Assembly (NCBI GenBank): GCA_963575745.1
Contig: CAUYUJ010000181.1
Span: forward strand, 144,207 to 208,206
Reading direction: 5' to 3'
DNA length: 64,000 nt
From: Prorocentrum cordatum
Taxonomy: Eukaryota; Sar; Dinophyceae; Prorocentrales; Prorocentraceae
The position numbers and the translations under genes are program-made. Below the pieces are notes generated by a model, which saw only the letters and a program-made list of their open reading frames with translations, made no database searches and was not told the origin of the DNA. Below are positions 1-11,316 of the stretch, in pieces. Positions within the stretch are counted from its first letter, which is position 1; every line of letters begins with the position of its first letter.

Positions 1-690
1 AGACGCGCGCTTGCTGACATTGCGGTGGCGCAGGAGGGGGAGGAAGAGAACACTGCGAAGGGAAATGGGGGGGATGCGGGGAACAAGTGGGATCAGGAGG
101 ACGAGGCGGAGGTGCTGGTCGAGAAACCTCGAACAGGAGGAACAGGAGCGAGAGCAGGGCGCACGGGGAGGCGGAGGAGGAGCAGCCACGGCGAGGGGCG
201 GGGGATGACGAGGAGGGAGGGCCAGATAGAAGGACGCCGACGTGCAGAGGAGGACTAGGCGGCGGACGAGAAGGACGAAGACGATTGGATGAAGAACGAC
301 GAGAACCAAGAGGAGGAGGAGGAGGAGGAGGAGGAGGAGGAGGAGGAGGAGGAGGAGGAGGAGGAGGAAGAGCAGAGGAGAAGAAAGAGCAGCAGCAACA
401 GCGTCGGCAGGAATACTGTGAGAATAACTTATGGTGGTGGCTGGCAGAAGGGGTCCTGGAACTTGCCGAAGTCGACTTTATGTCGGCCAGTCTTCTTGTC
501 CAAGAAGACGCACCTGGCAAACTCCTCACCCGCGGCACGCGGAATGGACCTCGCTCCCACATCCCATGCCGTCCTCCTCCGTTTCATCCACCTCATTCTC
601 CTTTCTACCCCTCCTCCACCGCAGCCTATCCCCATCATCCTGGTGCTGCACCTCCACAACTTGCCTGTGTCCACCTCCACCTGTTGCTCT
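1..690. other. low-complexity region, no gene recognised
   Basis: This stretch is purine-rich on the plus strand, with a pure GGA run at about 309-370. Several overlapping frames are open on both strands, but their translations are Arg/Glu/Gly runs that follow from base composition. I see no domain and no convincing coding signal. Confidence 0.5.
309..370 (+). repeat. (GGA)n microsatellite
   Basis: This is an uninterrupted GGA triplet run on the plus strand, a polypurine/polypyrimidine mirror tract. Confidence 0.9.
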
Positions 691-1640
691 TCCTCGTCAT
701 CATCACCATCATCATCAGCATCATCATCATCATCATCACCATCATCATCACCATCATCAGCAGCATCATCACCGTCATCAGCATCCTCATCATCATCATC
801 ATCAGCATCATCGTCATAATCATCGTGATCCACTTTCCCCCTCGTCAACACCATCCAGCTATTCGTCCCCATGCCCCGACTCATCCTTTTATCAACATCA
901 TCTGTCACCGGTGCTTACCATGTTGCCCTCCATCCGTCACTTGTGCCTCGCAACCCTCCCTCCTCCCTCCATCCACTCTCCTCCATCCATCCCTCCTCCC
1001 CCCACACCCTCCCTCCTCCCGTCGCCAAGGCCTCATCATATGAGCCCGCTCCTCGCAATGTGTGCAAGTGTGGTCATCATCTCCTTAACCACTCCATTAT
1101 CATCACCACCACCACCATCGTCATCATCATCAACAACATCATCAGCATCAACATTAGCATCAGCATCATCATCGTCATCACCAGCAGCATACTCATCATC
1201 ATCATCATCATCATCATCATGATCATCATCATCATCATCATCATCATCAGCACCGTCAGCATCATCATCAGCAGCACCATCATCAACATCATCATCATCC
1301 TCATCATCCGCATCATCGTCCTCATTATCATCCTCATCATCAGCATCAGCATCATCAGCATCATCATCGGCAGCAGCAGCATCAGTATTGGCATCAGCCT
1401 TCTCATCATTGGCATCATTATCAACAACAAAAACAACCAAAACCAATCACATCACAACCATCATCATATCCTGACTCCGCCACCTCCTCCTCGTCATCAT
1501 CATCATTACCAACACCTTCATCATCTCATCAGCATCGGCATGACCATCACCATCATCAACAACGACACCATAATCAGCATCAGCATCATAATCATCATCA
1601 GCATCATCGTCATCATCAGCATCATAATTACCCTCACCAA
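690..1640 (+). repeat. (CAT/ATC)n-rich microsatellite region
   Basis: The blocks at about 695-830 and 1070-1640 are dominated by imperfect ATC/CAT triplets with scattered CAG and CAC. A less regular C/T-rich spacer lies between them. All six frames look open because the unit is a triplet, giving poly-His, poly-Ile, poly-Ser or poly-Asp translations. I do not call a gene here. Confidence 0.85.
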
Positions 1641-2590
1641 CCGGATCTTAATCCACTAGACTGGCATGCATGCCCTTGCCCCTTGCCATCTTCTGCCTCC
1701 TCATGCTTGTCCTCCTCGTCGTATCTCTCCTCACCCGCTTCGTCCTCATCGTCGGTATGCGCTGCTCCCGCTGCTGCTCCTCTTGCTTCTGGCCCTCTCC
1801 TACTCGTCAACCCCCTTCCTCCCTAATCATGACGACGATTCCTATTCCAACCCCTCTACCAATTCCAACTACTCACCTTGTCAGCCGCCAGCCCCTCGTT
1901 ATCCCCCCATGTCAGCCCCATCATCAAATTCTGGGCCCCGTTGACCATCACCATCATCACCATCATTGTCAGTACCAGCATCGGAGCATTCACCGCCATC
2001 ACCAATAACACCGCAATGAGCACCGCCGTCGCTATTGGAATCGCCGTAATCATCAATAGCGCCATTGCAACTCCTCTTATCTTTCGCCTCCTGCCGCTAC
2101 TCCTCCTTCTCCCATGCTGTCTCCTCCGCCTTCCCTTGATTATCCTCCTCCGGGTCCCACTCAAAGTCAAATTGCCCGGTATCCCCCTGCTTGTCCTTCT
2201 CGTTGCCCGTGCGCAGAACCTCCATACGCATCAGCATCTGATGCTTCAATCGCAACATCCCAGACCTTGTCCGCCATCTCATTTACCTCCCTCCCCTCTG
2301 CCGGCTCCTCCTGCTGTTCGTCCTCCTGCTGCTATTCCGCTCCCCCACCGTGGCCTGCGTCCTCCTGCTTCTCTCGCTGCTGCTGCTCCTCCTCGTCCCG
2401 CCTTCCTGCTCTCACCTGTCACTTCCTCCATCCTATCTCACCTGGCACCTTCCCACTCCTCCTCCAACCACCTCCTTTTTCCCACGGACCATTCCCCTCG
2501 TCCTTCTCTGCCCCAACTCTCGCTGATCATCCCCCATCACTCGTTCCGCACTCATCGCTCTTCCTTCATCCAGCCTCCCGCACCCTCGTG
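1640..2590. other. pyrimidine-rich region, no gene recognised
   Basis: The plus strand is C/T-rich with short CCTCCT and CATCAT runs. Open frames exist on both strands, but their translations are Ser/Pro/Leu-rich and show no family resemblance. Confidence 0.4.
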
Positions 2591-2598
2591 TCGCGTCG

Positions 2599-2805
2599 GT
2601 GTCTCCTCCTCTCCACGCTGTGCCGAATGCAACGCGCACTGTGAGATGTGGCGAGCGGATCCGTGCGAAACTGGCATTCGTTGAGCAGGGAACGCTCGTC
2701 ACGGTGTTCCTGCAGGCAGACCGCGAAACGCTGCTGGAGCATAAGAACGCTTTCATGGCAAACGCAATTGTCCAAGAACTGAACAACCAACGGCTTACAA
2801 TCTAA
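2599..2805 (+). CDS. partial hypothetical protein, 3' end of a gene
   Basis: The frame ending with the stop at 2803-2805 has a balanced composition unlike the simple repeats around it. It reads as a short mixed alpha/beta C-terminus with residues such as RIRAKLAFVEQG and ALLxHKNAF-like helices and ends in LNNQRLTI. The upstream boundary is unclear because the preceding sequence is low complexity, so this may be a last exon or the end of a retroposed copy. The last part of the coding sequence and the bases after the stop are duplicated just downstream (2770-2846 and 2864-2941). The family is not recognised. Confidence 0.4.
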   Translation: MSPPLHAVPNATRTVRCGERIRAKLAFVEQGTLVTVFLQADRETLLEHKNAFMANAIVQELNNQRLTI

Positions 2806-2941
2806 GACAGACATGCTTTTCCAGCACGTATTTTAGACAAGCCGCAGAAGGAAAAGGCAAATTTCCAAGAACTGAATAACCGACGGCTTACAATCTAAGA
2901 CAGACATGCTTTTTCAGCACATACTTTAGACACGCCGCAGC
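2770..2941 (+). repeat. two-copy direct repeat of a gene 3' end
   Basis: About 77 bp at 2770-2846, covering the end of the coding frame and the stop, recur at 2864-2941 with a few substitutions. The copies are about 94 bp apart. The second copy no longer continues the same reading frame. Confidence 0.8.
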
Positions 2942-2961
2942 AGGTTCTTACACCTTCCTTA

Positions 2962-3309
2962 GTGGGCTTGCAGGCAGGCCCTGACGCTTCGTCACCGCTT
3001 GACGCAGTACCCACTTGCTCACACTCTTCAAGAGAGGACGCGATGCACCGTGCCTCTTCGCTCCGTACCGCAGGCCGAGCCGAACCGCCCGGGCGACGGA
3101 CTGGCGCCGCCGCCAGACGACGGCAACGTGGCCTTGAGAAACAGCCAGAACGGCGTCTGGCCAGGACGGGCCGGCGCCGCTGCCGTCGGGCCCGCGCTGA
3201 CTGGACGCACCTGATCCATGGCATCGAAGAGGCCTTCGCGCTGCTGGCGCGCTGGACAGCCACACTGACTGAAAACGAAGCGTGCGGTGCAAATCCCTGC
3301 TCTCGTTAA
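2962..3309 (+). CDS. possible small protein or fragment, unrecognised
   Basis: A 115-codon frame runs to a stop at 3307-3309. Its last 45 codons (around ADWTHLIHGIEEAFALLARW) have mixed composition and look coding. The first half is Arg-rich and other frames are also open, so the true extent is unknown. No family is recognised. Confidence 0.25.
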   Translation: MGLQAGPDASSPLDAVPTCSHSSREDAMHRASSLRTAGRAEPPGRRTGAAARRRQRGLEKQPERRLARTGRRRCRRARADWTHLIHGIEEAFALLARWTATLTENEACGANPCSR

Positions 3310-3364
3310 GCCGACTGACGGTGAGTGAGGCTATCCCTTAGACGCCCCGAGGAGGCACAGGCAT

Positions 3365-3545
3365 CGGGAGGAGGAGGAAGAGGGAGGAGGAGGAGGAGGA
3401 GGAAGAGGGAGGAGGAAAAGGTAGAGGAGGAAAAGGTAGAGGAGGAAAAGGTAGAGGAGGAAAAGGTAGAGGAGGAAAAGGTAGAGGAGGAGGAGGAGGA
3501 GGAGGAGGAGGAGGAGGAGAATGGGAGGAGGAGGAGGAGGAGAGG
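3365..3545 (+). repeat. (GGA)n tract with an internal 15-bp tandem repeat
   Basis: The tract contains GGA runs on both sides of about five copies of a 15-bp unit (GAGGAAAAGGTAGAG) at 3410-3490. It is a purine-only tract apart from the T in each unit. Confidence 0.9.
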
Positions 3546-3702
3546 AGGTTGGCATGCCATTTGGGGGGACGTCATCCCCACCGCAGCAACGGCCAGGCTA
3601 GGGTGCCGCTCGGGCCCGTAAAGCCTTGTTGGCTCAGTCGGCTTCGAAGTTAAAGTCGCTGCTGCCATCTGACTCGATCACGCTGCGCCGCCCCATCTGG
3701 TA

Positions 3703-3795
3703 CGGGGGGAGGAGGAGGAGGAGGAGGAGGAGGAGGAGGAGGAGGAGGAGGAGGAGGAGGAGGAGGCGGAGGAGGAGGAGGAGGAGGAGCAGGAG
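3703..3795 (+). repeat. (GGA)n microsatellite
   Basis: This GGA run has a single GGC interruption and a GGAGCA near the end. Confidence 0.9.
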
Positions 3796-4013
3796 GAGGA
3801 CGTTCACCGCTCCCACGGAGCGCGCCGATCCTTGCTAAGCCTGCCTGCGCCTGATCCAGAGCGCTCCTGCATCGCCCTTCCCGCGCGCATCTGGCGAAAC
3901 TCGACCGACGGAACAATCGTTGCGCGGCTTCGCCTGTGCGAGGGCGGCGCGCGGCGAGCCACGCAGCCTCCACGAGCAAAACGCCCACGCCTCAATGGGC
4001 ACCGTCTCTGATC

Positions 4014-4640
4014 TCATCTGATTTCATGCAAGTCCTGCAGCAAACCCGGTGTCCGTGACACCTCGCAGCCAAGGATGCGAGCTGACAGCCGCGAAGCCCC
4101 GGGCAGCCACTGTGTCCGCTCAGGGGCCTCGCGACGAAGGGCGAGAGATGAACCGGTCGCCGAAGCACCCGGCACTCGAGAACGCAGTGGCCCACTCTGT
4201 CCTCTCTGCCGGGGCAGCCGAGCACATGCGGCGCACGCCGCACCTCTCTCCGGCGTGCGATCCGGCTCCCAGTCCGGGGTGAGCATCGCAGCGGGGGCCC
4301 ACGACCTGGGCGCCTCGGCCTGGGAGCGCTCGGAGGCCTTCCCGCCTGCGCTCTCCGAGGGCCTCCACGCCGACATGCTCGAGGAGGCGTCGACGCGTCT
4401 AGCAGCGCGGGCGCTCGACGGAGTCCGACGGCAGAGACTGCACCGGCTGTGGCCGTTTTCACCGTCCACGATGCCCGTCCTGCTGCAAGTGCGGGGGCCG
4501 TGGTCCGCGACGCCTCCCACGCGTGAAAGGCTCGCTTTATCTGGCTCGTCGGGGTTGCCGGTGTCGCGGGAAATCTCCAGAGGCGTCCAGCAGCGTAGCC
4601 GCGATCGCAGGGGACTCCCACCTCGGCGGTGCCAGTGATG
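4014..4640 (-). CDS. hypothetical protein or gene fragment
   Basis: A long minus-strand frame is open here and continues upstream to about 4808, with the stop near 4014. Its composition is mixed (Ser, Pro, Arg, Ala, Trp) with Cys pairs such as CSLCRR and CAACAR. It lacks the homopolymer look of the neighbouring GGA tract. The plus strand is also open in places, so the call is weak. No domain is recognised. Confidence 0.25.
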   Translation of the reverse strand, partial: HHWHRRGGSPLRSRLRCWTPLEISRDTGNPDEPDKASLSRVGGVADHGPRTCSRTGIVDGENGHSRCSLCRRTPSSARAARRVDASSSMSAWRPSESAGGKASERSQAEAPRSWAPAAMLTPDWEPDRTPERGAACAACARLPRQRGQSGPLRSRVPGASATGSSLALRREAPERTQWLPGASRLSARILGCEVSRTPGLLQDLHEIR

Positions 4641-4828
4641 AGGAGCCCTAGCGTGCGCTCTCGGGCAAGGCGTGGCATCCCCTCCGCGTGGGCGCTGTCT
4701 CGAGCGCGGTCCGAGCCAACGCCGCCACGTTCGGTGCGAGCAGCCCTCGAAGCCGAGGCCCTCCCCGGCGGCGCGGCGGCGAGGCTGCAGCCGACCCCCG
4801 TGGCACAAGCGCGGCCCTCGGCGCGCGG

Positions 4829-4917
4829 AGGAGGAGGAGGAGGAGGAGGAGGAGGAGGAGGAGGAGGTGGAGGAGGAGGAGGAGGAGGAGGAGGAGGAGG
4901 AGGAGGAGGAGGAGGAG
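4829..4917 (+). repeat. (GGA)n microsatellite
   Basis: This GGA run has one GGT interruption near 4867. Confidence 0.9.
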
Positions 4918-5079
4918 AAGCTGCGACCTGTAGCTCGGGGCGGACCGCACGCGCTCCTGGCACGGGCGCCATTCCTCGGCTGCCGCCGGGGAGGGCCGCG
5001 CGACCACGGCTGCCCCTTTTTGCTTCCGCTTCCCTTCTGGCTCCTGCCAGCTCGCCTCCCCAGCCAGCCCCGGCCCCAA

Positions 5080-5505
5080 GAGCAGGAGGGGGAGGGGGGG
5101 AGGGAGGCGGGGTGAGGAGGAGAGGGAGGGAGAGAGGGAAGGGAGGGAGGAGAAGGAGGGGAGGGAGGAGAAGGAAGGGGGGGAGGGAGGGAGCGAGGGA
5201 GAGGGGAGAGAAACCTCAGGCGAAACGCCAGGCCCGCTCATCCGACACAGATGGGAGTGCGAGAGGGGAGAGATAGCTGTAAGGTAAAAGGGTAAAAGGG
5301 GGAGGATCAAATAATGGAAGAAGGGGGGAAGGAGGATGATGATGATGATGAGGAGGAGGGAGGAGGAGGAGGAGGAGGAGGAGGAGGAGGGGGAGGAGAG
5401 GAGAGAGGAGGAGGAGGAGGAGGAGGAGAGGAGAGGAGGAGGAGGAGGAGGAGGGGAGGAGGAGGAGGAGGAGGAGGAGGAGGAGGAGGAGGAGGAGGAG
5501 GAGGT
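5080..5505 (+). repeat. G/A-rich tract ending in (GGA)n
   Basis: Positions 5085-5210 are irregular GGGAGG/GAAGG purine sequence. A short mixed spacer with a GATGAT run (about 5335-5350) follows, then a near-continuous GGA run to 5504. It abuts the 3' end of the coiled-coil gene on the other strand. Confidence 0.85.
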
Positions 5506-5519
5506 TTTTTTTGTGCTCC

Positions 5520-7560
5520 CCCGAAGTGCGCCGAGCGTGCCAGCTGAGGAGGGAGGCGCGGGCTGGGGCGGAGGGGGCGGGGCGCCGCGCGCCCGATCAG
5601 CACGCCTGCGCCCCCGTCTGCCTGCTCCACGCTCTGCCTCGCCGAGCGGCGCCATCTGGGCATCCAGCTCGGCCTGGGAGCGCGTGTCGTAGTCCATCTC
5701 GTCGACCACGAGCACGAAGAGGTGCTGCCACCTCGCTGTCGCCAGGCGCTCCGTGACGCCCCTTCCCAGCGCCTCGTTCAAGCAACTTCTCGGAGAGGCG
5801 TTCCCGCCCGAGGAGCCAGGCCTTGTCGAACGCGAGCGGGACCCCCGCGACGAGGTCACCTTCCCAGGCGCGCGCAACGAGCTGCCGCGCGCGCCACGGA
5901 GCTCTTGACCGGATCCGGGGCGCCGCGCAGTCCATCGCGCTCCAAACATTCTCGAAGCTGGCCGTCAGGTCGGCCCCCACAGGACGCAGGATAGCACCGC
6001 CAGCATGTCGTGGGCCCTTGGGCTCGCCCAGCTCGCTGGCGGCTCTCTCCGCCGCCAGCCCCTCGGCGAGCCCGCGCTGCTCGGAGGGCCCCGCGGGGGC
6101 CTCCAGCTTCACTTCCTGCACGCCCTCCGGCCCCATGGAGGTCCTCGGCGAACTTCTCCGCGGAGAGCTTAGGGCCGCCGCCGTCCTGATCCTCCACCTC
6201 CTCGGTAATCGCGCCGAGCTTGGGCGGCACGTCGGGCACCTCCACGGGGTGCACCAAGCCGCAGTGCTCCCCGCGCGGCTGCTGCATGCGTTGCGCCAGC
6301 AACGCGCGCAGCGAGTGGCGCATCTCCTCCCGCCGCTCGACCTCCTGCTCGAGCTCCTGGCATAGCCCGGTTCGCTCAGCGAGCCGCGCCTTCCAGTGGG
6401 CGCTCTCGTCCTTCAGATCCTCGATCTCCTGCTTGAGCGCCTTCGACTGCTGCAGCTCCTGCATGAAGATCGACTCCTGCCGGCACCTCGGCGGCCGCAG
6501 ATCCACGCTCTGAGGCTCGTTGGCGCCCTCGCTGTCCTCGAGCATCTCCTCCAGCACGAGGCAGCGCCCCACATACTCGTCCAAGTTCCTTTCCAGGTCA
6601 AGAACGACTCCAGAGTGCTTCTCCAGCTGCCGCTGCAGCTGAACGAACTCCATCCGATCGGTCTGCACGGCAGTGTTGCGGGTCGCGGCAGGCCCCTCTG
6701 AGCGCCCGTCCGTGTTACTCTCGGCAGGGCATGGCACCCCCGCCGATTCGAACTGAGCGTCCATGTTGGCCCCGCTGGTGCTGTTGCAGCTGCCAGGGGC
6801 GTCCTGAAGGGCCGCGTCGCCGCCGCCATTCAACTGATGCGACGACGCTGGAACTGCTGGCTTGCCTGTTGGCCCAAGGCCCCATAGGCTCCCCTGCATT
6901 CCCAGCGCCATGTATGGGGCTGCCGCCGTAGGCCTGCACGACACCCAGCGCGTGCAGCAGCGCCTCCGCGTCGGCGCCTGGTCGCACACGGTGTGCAGCC
7001 GCCCCAGGCACGAAAGGCGACGCCGCCACGTTCCAGATCTGATGGTGGGACTGCGCGCCAGCCAGCTGCGCGGCCTGCGCGGCCCTCGCAGGCGCCACCG
7101 TCTCCGCCACGGAGATCTCCACGAGGCAGACACTCCGCGGGCGCCGCGCCTCTGGCGGCGGCTTTCTCTGGGCCCCGGCCGCGCGGGCGCGGCAGGCGGG
7201 GCCCTCGCTGAGCCTGCCGCCAGGCTGCCAACGGCGCTCCCACGGGGGGAGCGTGCTTGGCGTGGCACCCGACGTTGCGCCTGAGCACGTCCTCAGGCAG
7301 CACCTCGCGCTCATCTTCCTGCGCCTCCAGCGCCGAAGCTACCAGCGCTAACTGCTCCAGCGTGCGCAGCTTCCCCGCCTGCTTCTGCACCAGCCGCTCG
7401 CGCGAGTAGGCCGCCCACTGCTGAGCAGTCCTCCGAGCGCCGTGCGATCTCCAGCAAGCACCGATGGCCGACCGCCCAGCGGTCTGGCCCCCCGTCGCCA
7501 TCTGCATGCCAACGCCCCGCACCGCCGAGGGTCGTGTGGCAACTGGGGCCCATGCGCCAC
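5520..7560 (-). CDS. coiled-coil protein gene, split by frame changes
   Basis: Reading on the minus strand, coding character moves through five consecutive frames: about 7560-7260, 7260-6880, 6880-6130, 6130-5830 and 5830-5600. Every change is of +1 type. At about 6122 removing one G from a GGGG run rejoins the frame. The central block (about 6700-6290) is a clear coiled coil with heptad-spaced Leu/Met/Val, including VVLDLERNLDEYVGR and KQEIEDLKDESAHWKARL, and a likely interruption rich in Asn, Pro and Asp. The last block carries the hydrophobic strand-acid string HLFVLVVDEMDY, which resembles a Walker B strand, but no Walker A was found. Start and exon limits are not defined. The role is unknown; a structural or scaffold protein is possible. 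Confidence 0.55.
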
Positions 7561-7649
7561 GGCGGCAGGCTCTCGCCCGCCGCTAGCGGCCGCACGCCTT
7601 GAACCAGCGGCTATGGGCGCCACGCACATGGCGTAAACCAAAATAGTTA

Positions 7650-7806
7650 CGGAGGAGGAGGAGGAGGAGGAGGAGGAGGAGGAGGAGGAGGAGGAGGAGG
7701 AGAAAGGAGGAGGAGGAGGAGAGGAGGGTGAGGGGGGAGGAGGTGGAGGAGGAGAGGGAGGAGGAGGAGGGAGGAGGAGGGAGGAGGGAGGAGGGAGCAG
7801 GAGGGA
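7650..7806 (+). repeat. (GGA)n tract
   Basis: A pure GGA run at about 7651-7700 is followed by interrupted GGA/GGGA sequence. Confidence 0.9.
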
Positions 7807-8395
7807 GGAGGGACGGCGGAGTCTCCTCGCCGAACCCGATCTCCTCCTTCGTGTAGGACTGCCTGCCCTCACGGACGCCCCTGCGCGCGAGGCCGCGCGG
7901 GGCGCCCCCCCCCCCCCCCCGCGCGCGGCAGTCCGCTGGCCCCTCGCCGTGCCGCCGAGCGGAGGCTGGGCGACGCGCCGCGGCTGCCGCCGCGGCCGGC
8001 CGCCTCCTCGCCCTCGCCCTGCGCCTTCGCCCTCCGCCCTCGCCCTCCGCCTCCAAGTCCTCCTCCTTGGCCTCGCCCTCGCCCTCCATTCCTTTTCCTT
8101 ATTAATACGGCGAGGGCATTGGATAAGGAGCCAATGGATAAGGAATCCAGGGTCTCGAAGCCAGTGGAACTCGAATCGTGGATCGGCCATGGATATCACC
8201 GCCGCCCTTGCTAGATAAGGAAGCCCCCAGGGTCTGAAGCCTCCTGGGCACATTCCTTAACCAACGCCCCCAGCGTAGCTTCTCCCTGTCGCGCCCCGAG
8301 GCCAGTGTTTAGGGCGTGCCGGGCGTTTCGCCTGAGGCTTCCTCACCGTGACCCTGAAGCTGTAAACGTTGGCAACAGCTGCACAGATGGAAGGC
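7806..8395. other. no gene recognised
   Basis: This stretch holds a C16-17 homopolymer at about 7904-7920 and C/T-rich triplets at 8000-8095. At 8110-8165 GGATAAGG and GCCA.TGGA words repeat. Open frames are compositional. Confidence 0.4.
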
Positions 8396-8396
8396 G

Positions 8397-8800
8397 GGTG
8401 GTTTTCAAACTGTGGCTCTCGCTTCAGCGCTGCGCACATTCGTCTTTAAAACTTCGCAAGGGTTTCACGGATTGAGGGCGACTGGTTTTCAAAATGTGCC
8501 TCTCGCTGTAGCGCCGCTCATATTCATTTTAAAGAGTTGCAGAGAGTTTCGCGGATTCAGGGAGGTTCTTTTACAAAAGTTGGTTCTCGCCCAAGCGCCG
8601 CGCACATTCGTTTTAAGCATTTGCAGGAGCTTCACGGATTGTGGGCGAAATGTGGCTCTCGCCTTGGCGCCGCGTGCATTCGTTGTAAAATGTGCAAGAG
8701 CTTCACGGATTGAGGGCAATGCCTTTTCAAAATGTCGCTCTCGCCTTAGCGCCGCGCACATTGGTTCATACAAATTTCAAGAGTCTCACGGATTCCCATG
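8397..8800 (+). repeat. tandem minisatellite, about 5 copies of 75-86 bp
   Basis: Units start near 8397, 8483, 8568, 8649 and 8724. Each carries TTTTCAAAAT, CTCTCGCC, AGCGCCGCGCACATTCG and a CACGGATT motif. Copies differ by substitutions and small gaps, so the array is old. Confidence 0.8.
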
Positions 8801-9117
8801 ATCAGCGTACCCGAAATGGCGTTTAGGAAATATTCTGGATTATGCGGGCGCAACAATTGCGTTGGTTCGTGGTGTTGACGTTTCAGGACTGACATGGCGT
8901 TCTGGCACGATTTAGCCTCGTCAAGACGCAGCAATCAGGATGATCCGTGGCGTCGGAATCCCGAGAACAATGTTTTGGCATGCTTCAGGATTTTCAAACG
9001 GTTGTCTTCCGACAAGGCAATTCCCAAAGTGGAGCGGTACCGTTGTAGGAGCCTATGCAGAGGGATATTGGAGGGAGGGTAGATTCGGGTAGATTCCAAC
9101 ATCGTTGATGACTCTTG

Positions 9118-9425
9118 GGTTTCGACTGGTCCTCCTCCTCCTCCTACACCTCCTCCTCCTCCTCCCCTTGCTCCTCTTCCTCCTCCTCCCCCTCCTCCTC
9201 CTCCTCCTCCTCCTCCTCCTGCTCCTCCTCCTCCTCCTCCTCCTCCTCCTCCTCTCTCCTCCTCCTCCTCCTCCTCCTCTTGCTCCACTTCCTCCTCCTC
9301 CTCCTCCTCCTCCTCCTGCTCCTCCTCCTCGCCCTCTCCCTCGCCCTCGTCCTCGCCCTTCTCCTCCTCCTCCTGCTCGTCCTTGCCCCCCTCCTCTCTC
9401 TCCTCCTGCTCCTCTTCCTCGCCCT
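9118..9425 (-). repeat. (TCC)n/(GGA)n tract
   Basis: About 300 bp of TCC triplets on the plus strand, interrupted by CTTGCTCC, CTGCTCC and CGCCC words. The polarity is opposite to the tracts at 0.3-7.8 kb. Confidence 0.9.
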
Positions 9426-9975
9426 CCTAGCCCCTCGCCCTCCGCGCTGCGCCCGGCGGGCCGCGCAGGGGAGGGGCCGGGGGGGAGCTCAGCAGACCCC
9501 TCTGTCGCGACCCCGGGGGGAGGCCGCCCGGCAGGGGCGTCGGGGCGGGTGCCGCCCAGGGCTGGAAGCGAAGAAGGGCGCGGCCCTGCCGCGCTCCAGT
9601 GCGGGGGCGGTGTGCCTCCCTTCCCAGAGGGAGGGCGATCGGGGGGGGGGGGGGGGGCTCTGGCTCGAGGGACACGGGGGAGCATAGCAGGGGGGGGGGG
9701 GAGTACGTCAGGCTCGAGGCTCGAGGTTCTCGGACGTGCTCGGCGGCCCTCCGCGACACCGCGTTTCGCCTGGGCGGGGTGGGCCATCACGCACCCTCTC
9801 GGCCATGAGCGGGAGATTGGGGAATCGATGCGCTCCCTCCCTGAGCCTATCCCCCCCTGACGCTGACCCGGACCTCCCCCCACTCCTCACGAGCGGTGAA
9901 TAGATCCTTGCCATGGGACTCCCGTGGGGGGCCCTCTTGTCGCTTTGGGAGCAAAAAGCTGCGAGTTCGGCGAGA
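9425..9975. other. G+C-rich spacer with poly-G runs, no gene recognised
   Basis: Two G runs (about 9640-9657 and 9690-9701) sit in G+C-rich sequence. Long frames are open on both strands, but no domain or coding bias can be assigned to one of them. Confidence 0.4.
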
Positions 9976-10870
9976 GTCATTAGAATCCTTGTGTAAACGC
10001 TCTCAATAGGAATCTGATTGTAGAGGCTTCCAATCAGAATCCTCTTGTATATGCTCTCAATAGGAATCCTTTAGTTTCCAATGCAAAGCCGACTGCAACG
10101 CGTGTCATTAGAACCTTTTGGTAAACGCTCTCAATAGGAATCCTAGTGTAGAGGCTTCCAATCAGAACCCTCTTGTACAGGCTCTCAATAGGAATCCTTG
10201 TGTATTAGTTTCCAAGAGGAAGCCGATTGCAACGGGTGCCGTTAGAATCCTGTTGTAAACGCTTTCAATAAGAATCCTATCGTAGAGGCTTCCAATCAGA
10301 ATCCTCTCGTATCGGCTCCCAATAGGAATCCTTTTGTATTACTTTCCAATAGGAAACCCTTTGCAACGGGTGTCATTCGAATCCTTCTTTAAACGCTTTC
10401 ACTAGGAATCCTATTGCAGAGGCTTCCAATCATAATCCTCTTGTATATGCTCTCAATCGGAATCCTTTTGTATTTCTTTCCAATAGGAAACCGATTGCAA
10501 CGGGTGTCCTTCGAATCCTTATGTTAAACGCTCTCAATAGGAATCCTATTGTAGAGACTTCCAATCATAATTCTCTAGCATATGCTCTCAATAGGAATCC
10601 GTTTGTATTAAATGTCAATGGGACGCCGATTGTAACGGGTGTCATTAGCATCCTTTCGTAAACGCTCTCAATCGGAACCCTCGCGTAAAGGCTTCCAATC
10701 AGAATCCTCTTGTATATGCTCTCAATAGGAATCCTTTTGCATTAGTTTCCAATCGGAAACCCTTTGCAACGGGTGTCGTTAGAATCCTTTTGAGAACGCT
10801 CTCAAAAGGAATCCGATTGTAGAGGCTTCCAATCAGAATCCTCTTGTATATGCTCTCAAAGGAACGCCAT
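9976..10870 (+). repeat. tandem repeat, about 7 units of 120-145 bp
   Basis: Each unit contains GTCATTAGAATCCTT, AAACGCTCTCAATAGGAATCC, GAGGCTTCCAATCAGAATCC and GCAACGGGTG words in fixed order. Within the unit, AGAATCCT and TAGGAATCCT form internal half-repeats. The region is A+T-richer than its surroundings and has no gene. Confidence 0.85.
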
Positions 10871-11315
10871 AACTTTAGGAACGCCGGGAGAAAAAAAAAA
10901 CAACAACAAAAACAACGAAACTGAAGTGCTGGAGGCTGAAACTTTGGAAAAACCATGGTGAAACAAAAACCAAAAACAAAAAAGATTCCAGGGAAGACCC
11001 GTCCGCCCCAAAGGGGAGGTTACATGGGCGGGCTGGTGTCACTGGAATCTTTTTTGTTGGTTGTTCCAAAATTTCAGCCCCCAGCACTTCAATTTTTCTC
11101 AGGGTTTTCCTAAAATTATGGCGTTCCGCTGGACGGGGGGGGGGGGAGGAGGAGGATGAGGTGGTCCCTTCGGACGGGTCTTTCCTGGTGTTTTTACCTA
11201 ACAGCTTGTTCTGATAGGTTTCTAGTGGTGTCAAAAGAGAGCAGCAGATGACTCCACAGGGGGGTCTGGGCGGGTGCCGGACAGGGTGCCGCAGAAGTCG
11301 TTTTAAGCCAACAGT
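10870..11315. repeat. spacer with dispersed repeat words
   Basis: A 30-bp word around 11165-11195 (TTCGGACGGGTCTTTCCTGG then a T run) recurs at about 13258-13290, and its complement appears near 10985-11015. A TTTTTCTCAGGGTTT word at 11093-11110 recurs at about 14791-14808. No gene is seen. Confidence 0.6.
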
Positions 11316-11316
11316 C

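Noticed and set aside
87-1659. Poly-His, poly-Ile, poly-Asp and poly-Ser proteins
   Set aside because: They arise from CAT/ATC and GGA triplet repeats and have no domain or boundary.
5600-5760. Walker B-like string HLFVLVVDEMDY suggesting an ORC/CDC6-type ATPase
   Set aside because: No Walker A or sensor motif is found in the neighbouring frames. The string alone is not enough.
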